Source: Catonia carolina (taxonomy: Eukaryota > Arthropoda > Insecta > Hemiptera > Achilidae). From it: a stretch of DNA of 64,000 bases. Below the pieces are notes generated by a model. The model was given only the letters and a program-made list of their open reading frames with translations, searched no databases and was not told the DNA's origin. The stretch covers positions 59,824,541-59,888,540 of the forward strand of contig JAQMRL010000008.1 in the NCBI GenBank assembly GCA_035578175.1, in the 5' to 3' direction. Each line of letters begins with the position of its first letter. The first letter of the stretch is position 1. Of the stretch, positions 11,136 through 21,919 are shown in pieces. The translations under genes and the position numbers were made by a program.

Positions 11136-14100
11136 TACTAGGATAAATCTGTGACTTATCTGTTTAAACGATTACAGTGGCGATATTAAATATTTACTCA
11201 CAGCTTTGTGTCTAATATTTCAGATCCAATCTTATTAAGTCACTGTTAAAATTTTAACAAAGAATTTATAAACCAGACGTAAATTTCACGCAAAAACAAA
11301 GCAAAACGTTATATTAGTCCACACATAAAAGAGAAAAAATTTAATAGTTAGGTGACTGAAAAGAACTAAACCGGTAGATTTGTGTGTTAAAAAAAGACTG
11401 ATAAAAGTACTGTTAAACTGTAAATAAGAGTAAAATACTTTTAAGTCATGTATATAATATAAATTACTAAAACTAATGGTTAGGCTACTATTAAGTTATA
11501 GTTATACGTATATATATTTACATAAGTCAGTAGATTAACAATAGGTTTAAGTTGAGAGATTTAAGAAATTAATATTTCTAGTATTTATAGATCACTGTAT
11601 AAGTGACATTAGAAAATAAGTGCTAGCACCAGTGGGTGGCTGCATAATTATATACAAGGGGGGGATATTATCGCTAAAGAAAAACTGTTCGTTAGTTTTA
11701 AGTAACTAGTTGCAGTAAATCTACAATAAAAAAGATTAGTCCACTTAATGGATAAAATTAACTTTTTCAGCGGATCAGCTGTTCAAAAGACATTAAACTT
11801 ATGAAAAAATGTAACTAAGAGCAAGGTTAATTGGTTGAAAACAGGACAGATCAAAATTTTCAAGGGCAAACTGTATGCATCTTCATGGCAAAAAAGTATA
11901 AAAAGAAATTTTTAGAAGTTTCCATTTTTGTATGTTTTTATAAAAGTGGATCTACTGAAGAAAAACATTTTTTGAATTTTCTTCATTCCTTCTTGCATAA
12001 TTTTGTCTAATTAAGGTAAAAAATTTTATTTCGTTATTTGGAATTGAATTACATACGTTAGGCCCATACAGTGAATTTCAGTAGTAGGTATACTTTTTAA
12101 TGAAATTTTTTTTTTTGAAATAAATGCTATTATGAATCTCTCACGCTCTTAACTACACCAGGATAAAAATTAATAATAAAAATTATTTGTATAGTTACTT
12201 CAATCACGAGTTTGCCTTTGGTTTTTACGAGGGGTAAGGGGGAAACCATCAGTGCGCATGCGCGACTATTTTGCTATCAGTTCGCCACCACAACAATGTA
12301 AACTATACTTAGAGGACATATAGTAAATCGCGGAAACTTTTGTACGAATATAACTGTTTGTTACCGTAAACGGAAATATCAGTTTCTCGAAAACGCGGTC
12401 GAACTATTCACAGTACTGAACGAAACCTAATATGCAATGTAATAAAATGCTGTGAATTTAAAGCTAAACAAAAATACCTTTCTGTTGTTCTTAACAAAAG
12501 TTGTGAGCGAGCGGCTAACTACTGTGATGTTTCTCTTTCCACAATCCGAAATATTTTTCATAAAAAAAGTTTTTTTTTGGCGTAATTTAATAATTTTTGT
12601 GGTAGATCTGCCTATACTATTGAACTACTATTGAATACTATTGAAAAACATAAAAAGCCAACAAATTTCAAGTTAAAACCATCGTGCCATCTCCCCTTAA
12701 AAGAAATAAGGTTTAAGGGGAAAAAGTGTTAGTCACGAAGTATATTAATTGTTAGGTAACATGTGGAACAAATGGTGCGATTGCACGGTATTAAAATATA
12801 GTGTCTCATTGTTGAGGTTGGCAGGACTGTCAGATTTCTCTTCTCTTCTTCACACCCCATACATACACAAAAGGTATTCTCGTGACTCTATCTATACTGT
12901 CGTAATCATTTTATCAGAGGGTGAAAAACCTTTACTAATATTTACATCTGTGTCAACAGTAGAATTGACTTTCTTTGCCTTTTATTCGTTCGTAAATTGT
13001 TTAATTGAATATTATTTTGTTAAGTACTTTTATAGTGCATTCACTTTAATGAAACAACAATTTTTTAAGTGCTGTTCTCTTACAATACTTGTAAAGGTTT
13101 TGTTTTAACGAAAGCGTGCAAATGTAGATCGTTTATGCAAGACCAATAAAGTACAAAAAAAGTAATTCCTTTTATTCTTTGGAGAGTATGACTGGAGAAA
13201 GAGATTAGCAGCTTTCAAAAGAGTACCATCTTTTTCTCTTTCTAATTGTATACTTCTGTCTCTTTTCCTCTAATATTATGTCTCAGCACTCTTGTTAATA
13301 AGAATTGAAATTCCAAAAGCGTTGCCTGTTGTGATGAAAAGGTACCTAGAAATGGGGAAAAGAGAGACTACGCTAAGAAGGGGTTGAAATCAAAACTATA
13401 CTGCTCATTTGCACAGTCACGAGTACTGAAGTGGTACGTTCGTGTATATGGATAACGGGTACAGAGGTGGAGGTTTGAAATTGTTGAAAATTGTGGGTGT
13501 ACTTCGGTTACAGGGTGGTGGTGAGGTTAGATGGTTATACTAGGCTATAGAACACATCCGCTATCAGATTCTTTTGTTTCTTTCGTGTGTTTTCTCTTTT
13601 GCATATGCTCAACCCAATGAGCCATTTTCTTTCACTACTTAAAACCCCTCGTCTTTTTAAAAACCCTTTTTCTCACTTCTCTAAGTACCGAATAAAAAGT
13701 GTATAAAAACACTTTAAATTGTTGTTTCTTCTCTCACTTTGTTTTTGTTTGTTATTATATTTAACCCTTCTTTCCTGTCAATAAACATAAATAGAGGCAA
13801 TTCCTTTGTTTTAAATGCCGTATTAATAGCCCATTGTTAATAACATTTTAAATAAACTTCTTCATTCCATCGTTTTTATAGACATAATAAAACACAAATA
13901 CTTCTTTTCTGTTCTTTTATAAACCATTCAACCGGGATCAGATAAATTGTATTTATATTTTAATTAAATTATTATTTTAATCGGTTTTTATCCTTTTGAA
14001 GTGAAATTAATGGTAATTGTGCGAAAAGAAACGCTTAGTTCAAGGTTCAAACGATAATTGTTTAAAAGATTGTTTAAAGGTGTTTGAGAAAGAGGGGTGT

Positions 14101-14502
14101 TTGTATCAAAAGTTATTTATTTTCCTTGATCTCTTGTTCTCAAGGGTTGTTCAAATTATGTTTTCACTGTTGTTGTAAACAGGATTAAATTACTGCTTCG
14201 GTGGCATAGGTTTTACTATTGCAATACTTAAACCAAACTTAATCGAAAGTTTGCAAAATGTCAAGGAAGGTTACTGAGCACAGTTCTTCTAAGGTTTTTT
14301 TATTACATCGGCATCTCTGATAAGGTTAAATTATTTAATTTTAGCGGAGTTCATTAATTGTTAAATAACATTTGCAATTGAATGTAAAATTTTTCAAAAA
14401 TTTTATTTTGTTAAATTTATTATGTGTTTTTTTATTCATAATTTTTAATTTTTTGTTACGTTGTCGCTCCGTCGTAGTACTTGTCCACTTATTTTCATGA
14501 AT
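11136..14502. other. unassigned sequence
   Basis: There is no recognisable element. A 119-codon frame at 12749-13108 has no motif and AT-driven composition. A stretch at 13170-13700 is relatively rich in CT/GA runs. One palindromic site at 12253 is listed separately. Confidence 0.5.
12253..12264. promoter_or_regulatory. NRF1/Ewg-like palindrome
   Basis: TGCGCATGCGCG matches 11 of 12 bases of the palindromic site bound by NRF-1 and its insect relative Erect wing. CpG-dense 12-mers are rare in this AT-rich window. No transcript start or gene is seen nearby, so function is unproven. Confidence 0.35.
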
Positions 14503-14890
14503 AACGCAGAGATTCCACAATCAAATAAAGTTAAATACTTAAGAGTTACACTTGACAAACCTATAACCTGCTCGAGCAGGTTTTGCATTGACTAGCAAAA
14601 CAAAACTTCTGTACCGTCTTATTAGAAAACCATCTTACCTACCCGAAAAGAGATAATTTTGTATCTTTTGAAACCTATTTGGTCATTTTTTTATCAAATA
14701 TGTGGTTCCGCTGCGAGTAGCAATTTGTCTCGTGTATAAGCACCACCTCAATGTAAAATATTCAGGATTATCACCAATTCCTCTCCTTGATATGTGAATA
14801 ACAAAACCTTACACAACTTACGAATTTGTTACGTTATTAATACTATCAAAGACGATTTCATAGAAAAACGGACAAAAAATAACAACGACT
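14503..14890 (+). pseudogene. Jockey-like retrotransposon, reverse transcriptase end
   Basis: The plus strand encodes, across several frameshifts, NNAEIPQSNKVKYL, RVTLDKPIT, LLKPIWS, QICGSAASSNL and INTIKDDFIEKRTKNNNDLI. These follow the order of the Jockey ORF2 C-terminal region: the KYLG.TLD block, the PIW.YG.Q..G.A..SN block, then the tail. At least four frame breaks or stops make it dead. It is among the longer Jockey remnants in the window. Confidence 0.65.
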
Positions 14891-15038
14891 TAATTTAAAG
14901 AATGGATACAACACAGCTGCGTGAAGTTCTTCAGAGGAGCTTAAAGAGAAAATAGAGAAGAGAATATTATTACTCTTGTTATTATTGTTAGAATTATTAA
15001 TAGGCTACATGCAATCACTATAGAATTGAAATGTAATT

Positions 15039-15434
15039 GTTGTTGTTGTTTAGGTCAACAGCCGAAAGGCTGGTTTGAACCTCTAGAGGTTTTACTAAGT
15101 AAAACGAGGAGAGAGAGGTGGTTTACCATGACTTCCTCACTGAATGGAAAAGTATGCTTATCAGCATGTCGGGCCCTCTGAAAAGCACGTATTTTCCACT
15201 CTGTAAATGACACCTTCACTTCATTTACCACAGGGTCTGGCTGTACAATGAAATTCATTACTTTCAGAGAAGATAACTCTGATTAGTGTCTTTTACACCT
15301 CTACCTCTTCTGTACTTAAATGATTCAGTCATTTAATTGACTATGTGATAAGAAACAGAAATATTTATTTTAGCCCTGCAACGAACAGATTTAGCGTAAA
15401 TAATTTGACACTCCACCTGTCTGTTATGGGCAGA
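15039..15434 (-). mobile_element. family B repeat, copy 1 (10-bp target duplication)
   Basis: Read on the minus strand it starts TCTGCCCATAACAGACAGG and ends with GGCTGTTGACCTAAACAAC and more AAC units. Perfect 10-bp direct repeats AAATGTAATT flank it (15029-15038 and 15435-15444). This end structure suggests a SINE-like retroposon with an (AAC)n tail. It holds a short frame (MNF..QP.PVVNEVK..F) also present in copy 2, but that frame is not preserved in other copies, so coding is doubtful. Confidence 0.85.
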
Positions 15435-15444
15435 AAATGTAATT

Positions 15445-16478
15445 AAACCCATTATAAAAATAAGTCAGATAGTTTTGGAGAAACTTCAGTACATACATGA
15501 AAATACGAAGTGTCTCGTGGATTATTATCTTTTTCACTGCATTCTTGCCATATTTTGTCAATTAATCAACTCATTTGTAGTTGTTTTATGTAAGTAACAG
15601 GAACAAATAATAAAAAACTTTGTTATCAAATATTTTTATTGACTACCTTATAAAATAAAAACAAAATAAATTTAGCCAAATAATTTTAATAAATTTTTGA
15701 AAACTTTTCTGTACGATTATTCCAATGTATATTTTATTAATAAAAACGTCACGAAATGAAATAAATTTCTTAAGATACAATTTTTACTTGTATTTGCTTT
15801 TCAATGTAGACTAATATTCGGAAAAATACCAGAAAGGAAAATAGGAAGAGATCTGCTGCTTTATTCAGCTGCAAAATTTATTGTAATATAGTAGTTGAAA
15901 TGGCTGTCCTACTTGAAGTTGGCCCACATTGATGAAGATTTTTGGAAAGTTTCCAAAACAAACGACTTTTAAGTAAATTTTAGTGGGCAATAAAAGATCT
16001 TATTTTTTAAAAGTCATTTCAAAATAATATCAATTATTATACACCATCACTCGCAAATCTATTACAGTCGAATTATTTTTATTTACAGTATTTTCTTTTC
16101 TGAAGATCGATCGATAATGATGCTTTTATAGTAATGTAAAAATATTCTATAATCACTATCTTACAGTAAAATTGTAAGCAATGACTTTGTATTAAACGAT
16201 AAACATAATATTTATTCTTTACAGTTTTTACAACAATCTTCTAATTTGTTTATATTGAAAATTTTCACAATCAAGAAATTTACACTATATTTTAAAAAAA
16301 CTGAATTAAAATTACTAGCTCAAAAAAAAGATTTTAAAATAATACTTAACAAGCTTAATCCCTTCAAATGAAGCTCCTTTAGAATTTTAGCAGTGATTAC
16401 GTTAAAACCAGGAACTATGTTAGAGCTGATGTTTAAACTTATATATTTAAAAAAAAATATTTCTTTCCGAAATTACAC
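15445..16478. other. unassigned AT-rich sequence
   Basis: No repeat family or gene was seen. An A- and T-run-rich interval separates family B copy 1 from a Jockey tail. Confidence 0.5.
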
Positions 16479-16505
16479 TTTCAGTCAGCCACTTGCTGAC
16501 TGAAA
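16479..16505. repeat. perfect 11-bp hairpin
   Basis: TTTCAGTCAGC-CACTT-GCTGACTGAAA is a perfect inverted repeat. Its right arm runs into a Jockey-like C-terminal remnant, so it may be a rearrangement product rather than a functional site. Confidence 0.75.
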
Positions 16506-16600
16506 CGAAGACATTCTACGGACTTATTTCAAAGCGACAACACATAAACGAAATCATAGAAGTTCCCTATCGGTTTTCTTCGATCATGACATATAAAAAA
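16499..16600 (+). pseudogene. Jockey-like C-terminal tail fragment
   Basis: The frame reads LKRRHSTDLF, resembling the RRLKRRHPTDLF end of Jockey ORF2. About 100 bp, including GACTTATTT and a later CGACAACACAT block, align with the fragment at 24988-25095. It is too short for firm assignment on its own. Confidence 0.4.
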
Positions 16601-16704
16601 ATTAATTTTTTATACTCATTATTCTGCTTAAGAATAGAGAGTAAATTTTGCTTTAAAAAATGGTAAAAATAGTTATAATATTACTTAAAAGTATTCTACA
16701 TATT

Positions 16705-17011
16705 TTTTTATTCCTAATGTGTGTACGTTGCAATCTGTTCAATTCAGAACAATAAGCAACCCCATGACCCAATGAGATGAGGATAATGTGTATGACGTGT
16801 AAATGAGGTGTAGCCTTGTAAAGACCCAGGCCGAACATTTCTGAGAGAGTATGGTTAATTGAACCCCAACCATCAAAGTAAACCGGTAATCACTGTCTAG
16901 TATTCTAATCCGTATAAAAGTAACTACCTTTACTGGGATTTGAACAACGAACCTTTGTCTCTAAAAATCAGCTGACTCGCGGCGACGACTTTACCTCCAG
17001 ACCAACCCGGT
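16705..17011 (-). mobile_element. SINE-2, longest copy with tRNA-like head
   Basis: The minus strand starts ACCGGGTTGGTCTGGAGGTA (A-box region). A B-box-like GTTCAAATCCC follows about 60 bp on, a spacing that suggests a tRNA with a long variable arm, such as tRNA-Ser. The body continues through TGATTACCGG, ATGGTTGGGGTTCAATTAAC, TACACCTCATTTACACGTCA and CATTGGGTCATGGGGTTGC to ATTAGGAATAAAAAAA. Other copies here keep only the body and tail. An open frame on the minus strand is incidental. Confidence 0.85.
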
Positions 17012-17981
17012 AGGTTTAGTAGATTTAAGTACTACGAAAATTAAAGTATTATTGAAGGTTGTTAAGAATATTGTAGAAATTTTTATCTAAATATGTTTTT
17101 ACTGTAAAGAATCGTGTTTACTGAATTTCCTATCACATCCGTTTGAATGCGATACGGTACTGTTTTATTAGAAAAAGGTAACAAATTAACGGTTTTTCAT
17201 ATTCTTATCAGTAAAGATAAAACTGCTAGCGAAGCCACATGGATAACCATAATGAACTTTAATCAGTTACGTATGACGTAGTAATTACATATCTTTGATT
17301 TCGTAAAGTATTTATCCGTATTATTCAAAATATACTTTATGTTTTTTATTAATAAATAAAACGTGAGATGATTTTGTAAATAATTAGTAATCTTGTAAAA
17401 AGAAAGAAATCTCAAAAGGTTCTTTAATTTCAAAATGTAAAGGAAATGGTTAAAATTTGATTTTGTCAAAATTGAACCCATTAAGTTTCAAAGAATTAAC
17501 CAAATCACGTGTCAAAATTGAGAGGACGGGTATTGAAAAGGATAGAGAGAGTTTAGTCTTTCGAAAGGGAAATGATGGTTTTAAATTTGTACAGGTTTAA
17601 GAACTTTAGAGACTCTTCAACGTAATTTCCTGTGAGAGAAAAGCTTTTCTTCCGCCTTCCTTCTTTGTTCGGAAACTAAAAGGCAATAATATCCCTTCAT
17701 CTCACCAGATGCCACCACTTTAGTATTATACGTAGAAGTTATACGTTAGTAAAAATAGTTAATAGTTGTGATAGTTCAGCAGTAGATTTTGTTACGTTAT
17801 GAGCATCTCAGCTGTTAACCCCTTCACTAATTACTTTTAATTATATTATTTACCTTCAGTTTTCTTTATTACTACATACAGTATAGTAAACATTATCCAT
17901 TAAAACAGTTTCGTAATTACTGTACACATTATTAAGAAAATTACTGAAATTAGCTGTGTTTTTTAGATTTATTAAGAAAAG
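17012..17981. other. unassigned sequence
   Basis: It is AT-rich with a slightly more mixed composition at 17500-17720. No feature was recognised. Confidence 0.5.
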
Positions 17982-18404
17982 TCTGGTGTGAAACACTCAC
18001 GGAACTTTATCTTGCCGATGCAAATAATGAACAATATAACCTGATATTATTTGTAATATAACATTAGAAATAAACAAAAAAAACTAACCTCATTTTAACA
18101 TTGAGTGAATGATGCAAAATAATTTAAAACCAATCTCAGTTTGGTTTAATCATAGGAAAATCACGCTTTGACGCTAAACAAGGCTCAGTAGATAAAAATG
18201 CTCTAAATAAAAGTTGTAGATCTTTTTTAATTTCTTGTAAATTTGATTATATACTCCTTGTCGTAAAGTACATACTTAGGGAGTCTTAAGATATCCTAGT
18301 TTTACAGATTGTCATGAAAAAATATAAAATCATTAATTACCGCTAAACTAAGCGTTACACAAAGAAATGTTTGAAATAAAAGTTGTAGGTTCTTAAATGT
18401 TCTA

Positions 18405-19047
18405 CCGTGCGTCCGGAAAGTCGCTGTGCACTGGAATTGTGACTATGGATTTATGAAAATATGTATAAAGAAATGACTAAGCATTTTGGAAAAAAATTTA
18501 TTCAATACCTTAGTTACATTGTTAAACCGTGATTACATTGTTTATAGAAGGTGTTCGAAATGACCTCCATTGGCATCAATACAGCATTGCACTCGTTTCA
18601 TTTTGTTTGCAAACACCTTTCGCAACTCTATAAAACGTTATGCAACGTGTTTGGTGAACGAATAATTTCAAAGAATTTGTGGCCTGCAAGATCTCCTGAT
18701 CTGACTCCCCCCGATTTCTTTTTATGGGGTGCGGCGAAACAAACTGTGTATCGGAACAGACCACACACGATTGACGAACTTAAAGCCGCAATAACGGCAT
18801 ACATTCAAGGAATCACTGTTCTTCAGTTGCGAAAGGTGTTTGCAAACATAATGAAACGAGTGCAATGCTGTATTGATGCCAATGGAGGTCATTTCGAACA
18901 CCTTCTATAAACAATGTAATCACGGTTTAACAATGTAATTAAGGTATTGAATAAATTTTTTTCCAAAATGCTTAGTCATTTCTTTATACATATTTTCATA
19001 AATCCATAGTCACAATTCCAGTGCACAGCGACTTTCCGAACGCACGG
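18405..19047 (+). mobile_element. Tc1/mariner-type element with 223-bp terminal inverted repeats
   Basis: The ends are CCGTGCG and CGCACGG, flanked on both sides by TA (18403-18404 and 19048-19049), the target duplication of the Tc1/mariner superfamily. The arms 18405-18627 and 18825-19047 are almost perfect reverse complements over 223 bp. The 197-bp centre holds a transposase C-terminal remnant, so this is an internally deleted derivative. High arm identity suggests either recent insertion or gene conversion between arms. It is inserted into family A copy 3. Confidence 0.95.
18629..18910 (+). pseudogene. Tc1/mariner transposase, C-terminal fragment
   Basis: The frame carries WPARSPDLTPPDFFLWG, the region around the last catalytic acidic residue of the DDE/DDD transposase in Tc1/mariner-superfamily proteins. 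RNRPHTIDELKAAI, usual in these proteins, follows. The first two catalytic residues and the DNA-binding domain are missing. The frame runs on into the right inverted repeat and stops at about 18910, so the last ~28 codons are also part of the terminal repeat. It cannot be active, but its ends could be moved by an enzyme made elsewhere. Confidence 0.88.
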
Positions 19048-19769
19048 TACAACTTTGATTGCATACACTTTTGTCTTATAATTCATATTAAGGCCGCAAT
19101 CTTAAAAAAAACTATTTTTTGCTACGAGATCACTGGGTCCCAAAGAATTTTAGCAGACATAGCGCCTACCTTATCATGTAGGGAATTAAAATGTAGTAAA
19201 TGAGGCAATTTTTAAAAAAAATGTATTGTTTTAAAGGTTATAAGTATCTATATTTTAGTTATAATGTATTTTATTTTCTTAACTTTATTTATTTATTTTC
19301 GTTTTTTCCCATACGTATTTATTATACAATTTTTATTATATTTGTTATCTTTTTTATTACCTATATATTTGTCCAATGTGAAATTTATCAATATTACATA
19401 CTACGTGTATCTTTAAAAACTTGCTATTTATTTACACGTCATTTTTTAATTAACAAATTTAATTTTAAAAGAGCCGTTTTTGAGAAAATCGCAAAAAGTT
19501 AAAAATTCCACGAATAAACTTATGATGAAAATGTTCGTTTCGGGTCCTCTAGTAGGGCCTAACTTAAGTTTCAAGTTTCAACTTCGTACGATGTTCAGTT
19601 CTTGAGATATTTTGATCACACGTGCGTGCGCACACACAAACCAATCGCTAACAAGATGTTTTTTTTTTGGGTTCAAGGGTTCTGAAAACGTGTATAGCTG
19701 GTGAAAACTCGATTTTGAAAAATCGACATGAAAACAAGACTTTACTTCCTAAATATTCATATATAGTCG

Positions 19770-20249
19770 TAAACGTTCATATAAAAATGTATCTACTTGT
19801 AATCAGAGATGGTTAGCTGTATTCTACCAGCTTAACATCTCAAATTTCATCTAGAGTCTGGACGTGCAGATAAATTAGAGAACATAGTACATCAGTAGAA
19901 ACGAAAACAAGTAAATTAAAATTTAACTAATTATGTGGCTACTGGGACTGAAATTAAAATTAGTACTTTAAAAAAAACGTTTTGTTGTATAAAACGGTTT
20001 TATACCATTTTGGAACCTACGGTATCCAGTTGTGAAGTGCATTCCGTAACTAAATTTCTAAATTATTCATAGTTTTGAATCAAAAGTCCCCTTTCTGAGT
20101 TCCAACAGCTGCATTCTCATACATTACATAGAATCACATTCACAACAATTTATTTGTTTTATAATTTCAGAAAAAAGTTTACTTACGAAAAGCTGCTTGA
20201 ATCGCACGATAATTTATTTTGTTATTAATTTACTGGACAACGGAAGTAC
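19770..20249. other. unassigned sequence
   Basis: This spacer lies between family A copy 3 and family B copy 2. No recognisable feature was seen. Confidence 0.5.
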
Positions 20250-20259
20250 ACTAAGAAGG

Positions 20260-20653
20260 TTGTCGTTTAGGTCATCAGCCAAAAGGCTGGTTTGAACCTG
20301 TAGAGGTTTTACTAAGTAAAACGAGGAGTGAGGTGGTTTACAATTGCCTTCCTCACTGAGTGGAAAAGTACGCTTATCAGCATGCCGGGCCCTCTGAAAA
20401 GCACATATTTTCCACTCTGCAAACGACAACTTCACTTCATTCACCACAGGCTCTGGCTGTATAATGAAGTTCATTACGTTCAGAAGAGATAACTCTGATT
20501 AGTGTCTTTTACACCTCTACCTCTTCTGTTCTTAAATGATTCAGTCATTTAATTGGCTGACCATGTGATAAGAAACAGAACTATTTATTTTAGCCCTGCA
20601 ACAAACAGATTGAGTGTAAATAATTTGACACTCCACCTGTCTATTATGGGCAG
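20260..20653 (-). mobile_element. family B repeat, copy 2 (10-bp target duplication)
   Basis: It spans the whole family from GTTTAGGTCATCAGCC to ATGGGCAGA. Direct repeats ACTAAGAAGG and AGTAAGAAGG (9 of 10 identical) flank it at 20250-20259 and 20654-20663. The minus strand has a 70-codon frame similar to that in copy 1 (EWKI.AFQRARHADK), with both synonymous and replacement differences. I treat it as chance. Confidence 0.85.
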
Positions 20654-20839
20654 AGTAAGAAGGATGAAACGGAATTAAATTTTACACGTTTATTCAATTT
20701 TTTCTAGCTAAATTTTCAACTCGAGTTTTTTTCAAAATTCAGCCTTATTTTATTTGTAATTATATTAAAGAACCTTTTTTTTAATGGTGTCTCCCCTTGG
20801 AGATTTTTCGTCACTATTTTATACATTTTTGTACAGAAT

Positions 20840-20945
20840 CGGTGGGTTTTAATATCTATTTATTCAGACGGCTAGGAATCTAACCCAGGACTTTTTGTTT
20901 TGTAATATAAAACTCAGTCGTATGGTCTACTTATTGAAATATGGC
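20840..20945 (-). mobile_element. tRNA-like SINE head remnant
   Basis: The minus strand has CTGGGTTAGATTCC, close to a B-box, about 55 bp after an AGTAGACCATACGACTGAG block that may be an A-box region. No tail of SINE-1 or SINE-2 follows. It is probably an old tRNA-derived insertion. Confidence 0.3.
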
Positions 20946-21124
20946 AGCTGATTTTTTATTGTATACATATTCAAAGATTTACGACTTCTATACGTGCATA
21001 GACTTCTATTTACGAATATTTTTGTATATTTACAATTTCTATATATTTTGCAAAAAAATAGACAAGATTCGTTTAGTGTAGTCCTTAACTAAGAAGATGA
21101 TCTGCAGGAATTTCTTTTACTTCA

Positions 21125-21460
21125 TTTCACATTTAGAAAATATACAATATAGTGTACAACCATCCAAAAGTTTAATTAAAAAAATTAATTTTTTAATGAA
21201 AAAATAATGTGTAAATAAATAGCAATTTTAATTTTTAAATATTCCTAGTATGTAATTGAAGAGTTTAAAACTAGAGAAACATAATAAAATACAACAACAA
21301 ATACAATAATTTGGATGAGGATACGTATGGTATATGAGTAAGAATATAAATAAAGAAAATGAAATATATATATTTGTAAGTTTTATAAAAAAAAATTTTT
21401 TCTAGTCAGATCTCTCCACTATTTTCTTCGTAGGCGTAGGCTTTCAAATTTCGTCCAGAT
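21125..21460. repeat. family F dispersed repeat, copy 1
   Basis: It starts with TTTAGAAAATATACAATATAG and ACCATCCAAAAGTTT, and ends with an ATTTTCTTCGTAGGC block. The same end blocks, about 340 bp apart, occur at 26885-27255. The middle is AT-rich and poorly conserved. No coding or terminal inverted repeats were seen. Confidence 0.5.
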
Positions 21461-21531
21461 ATTTTCTGTATTAAAGGAGGAATATTAGTTTTAGAATTCA
21501 CAAATTTTTGCTGTATGATTTTATTTTTATA

Positions 21532-21919
21532 CTTGTGACAATGCACAGGCAGGTGGTGTGTTAAAGTATTTGCACTCGATCTGTAAGCTCCTAGACTACA
21601 AAATATATTTGTATTTTTTATCACATGGTCAACCAATTATATGAATGAAGCATTTAAGAACAGAAGAGGTAGAGGTCACAGTTATCTCCTCTGAAAGTAA
21701 TGAATTTCATTATATGTACAATCAGACCATGTGTTTAATGAAGTGAAGTGCCATTTGTAGGGTTGAAAATATTTTCTTTTCAGAGATCCTGGCATGTTGT
21801 AAGCATACTTTTCCACTCGGTGAGGAAGGCAATTGTAAACGCCTGATTTCTTGTTTTACTTAGTAAAGTCTAGAGGTTTAAACCAGCCTTTCGGCTGATG
21901 ACGTAAACAACAATAACAA
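21532..21919 (+). mobile_element. family B repeat, copy 3
   Basis: This is the only plus-strand copy. It begins near CACAGGCAGGTGG, passes CACATGGTCAACC, GAACAGAAGAGGTAGAGG and TTTTCCACTCGGTGAGGAAG, and ends GGCTGATGACGTAAACAAC plus further AAY units. Several point changes and small gaps make it older than copies 1 and 2. A minus-strand open frame overlapping its start is spurious. Confidence 0.75.

Larger units (their letters stand above)
17982..19769 (-). mobile_element. family A repeat, copy 3, split by a transposon
   Basis: The minus-strand copy has its right terminus at 17982 (TCTGGTGTGAAACACTCAC) and its left end near 19769. Without the 643-bp insertion at 18405-19047 and one TA it would be about 1.14 kb. 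Sequence on each side of the insertion continues the family consensus: AAAAGTTGTAGG on one side, AAGGCCGCAATCTT on the other. The AC core is short here (about 19617-19640). The subterminal ACTTTCTCTTGCC motif is mutated to ACTTTATCTTGCC. Confidence 0.85.

Noticed and set aside
12749..13108. 119-codon plus-strand frame
   Set aside because: No domain, AT-driven composition, no splice or promoter context; such lengths are expected by chance in 64 kb.
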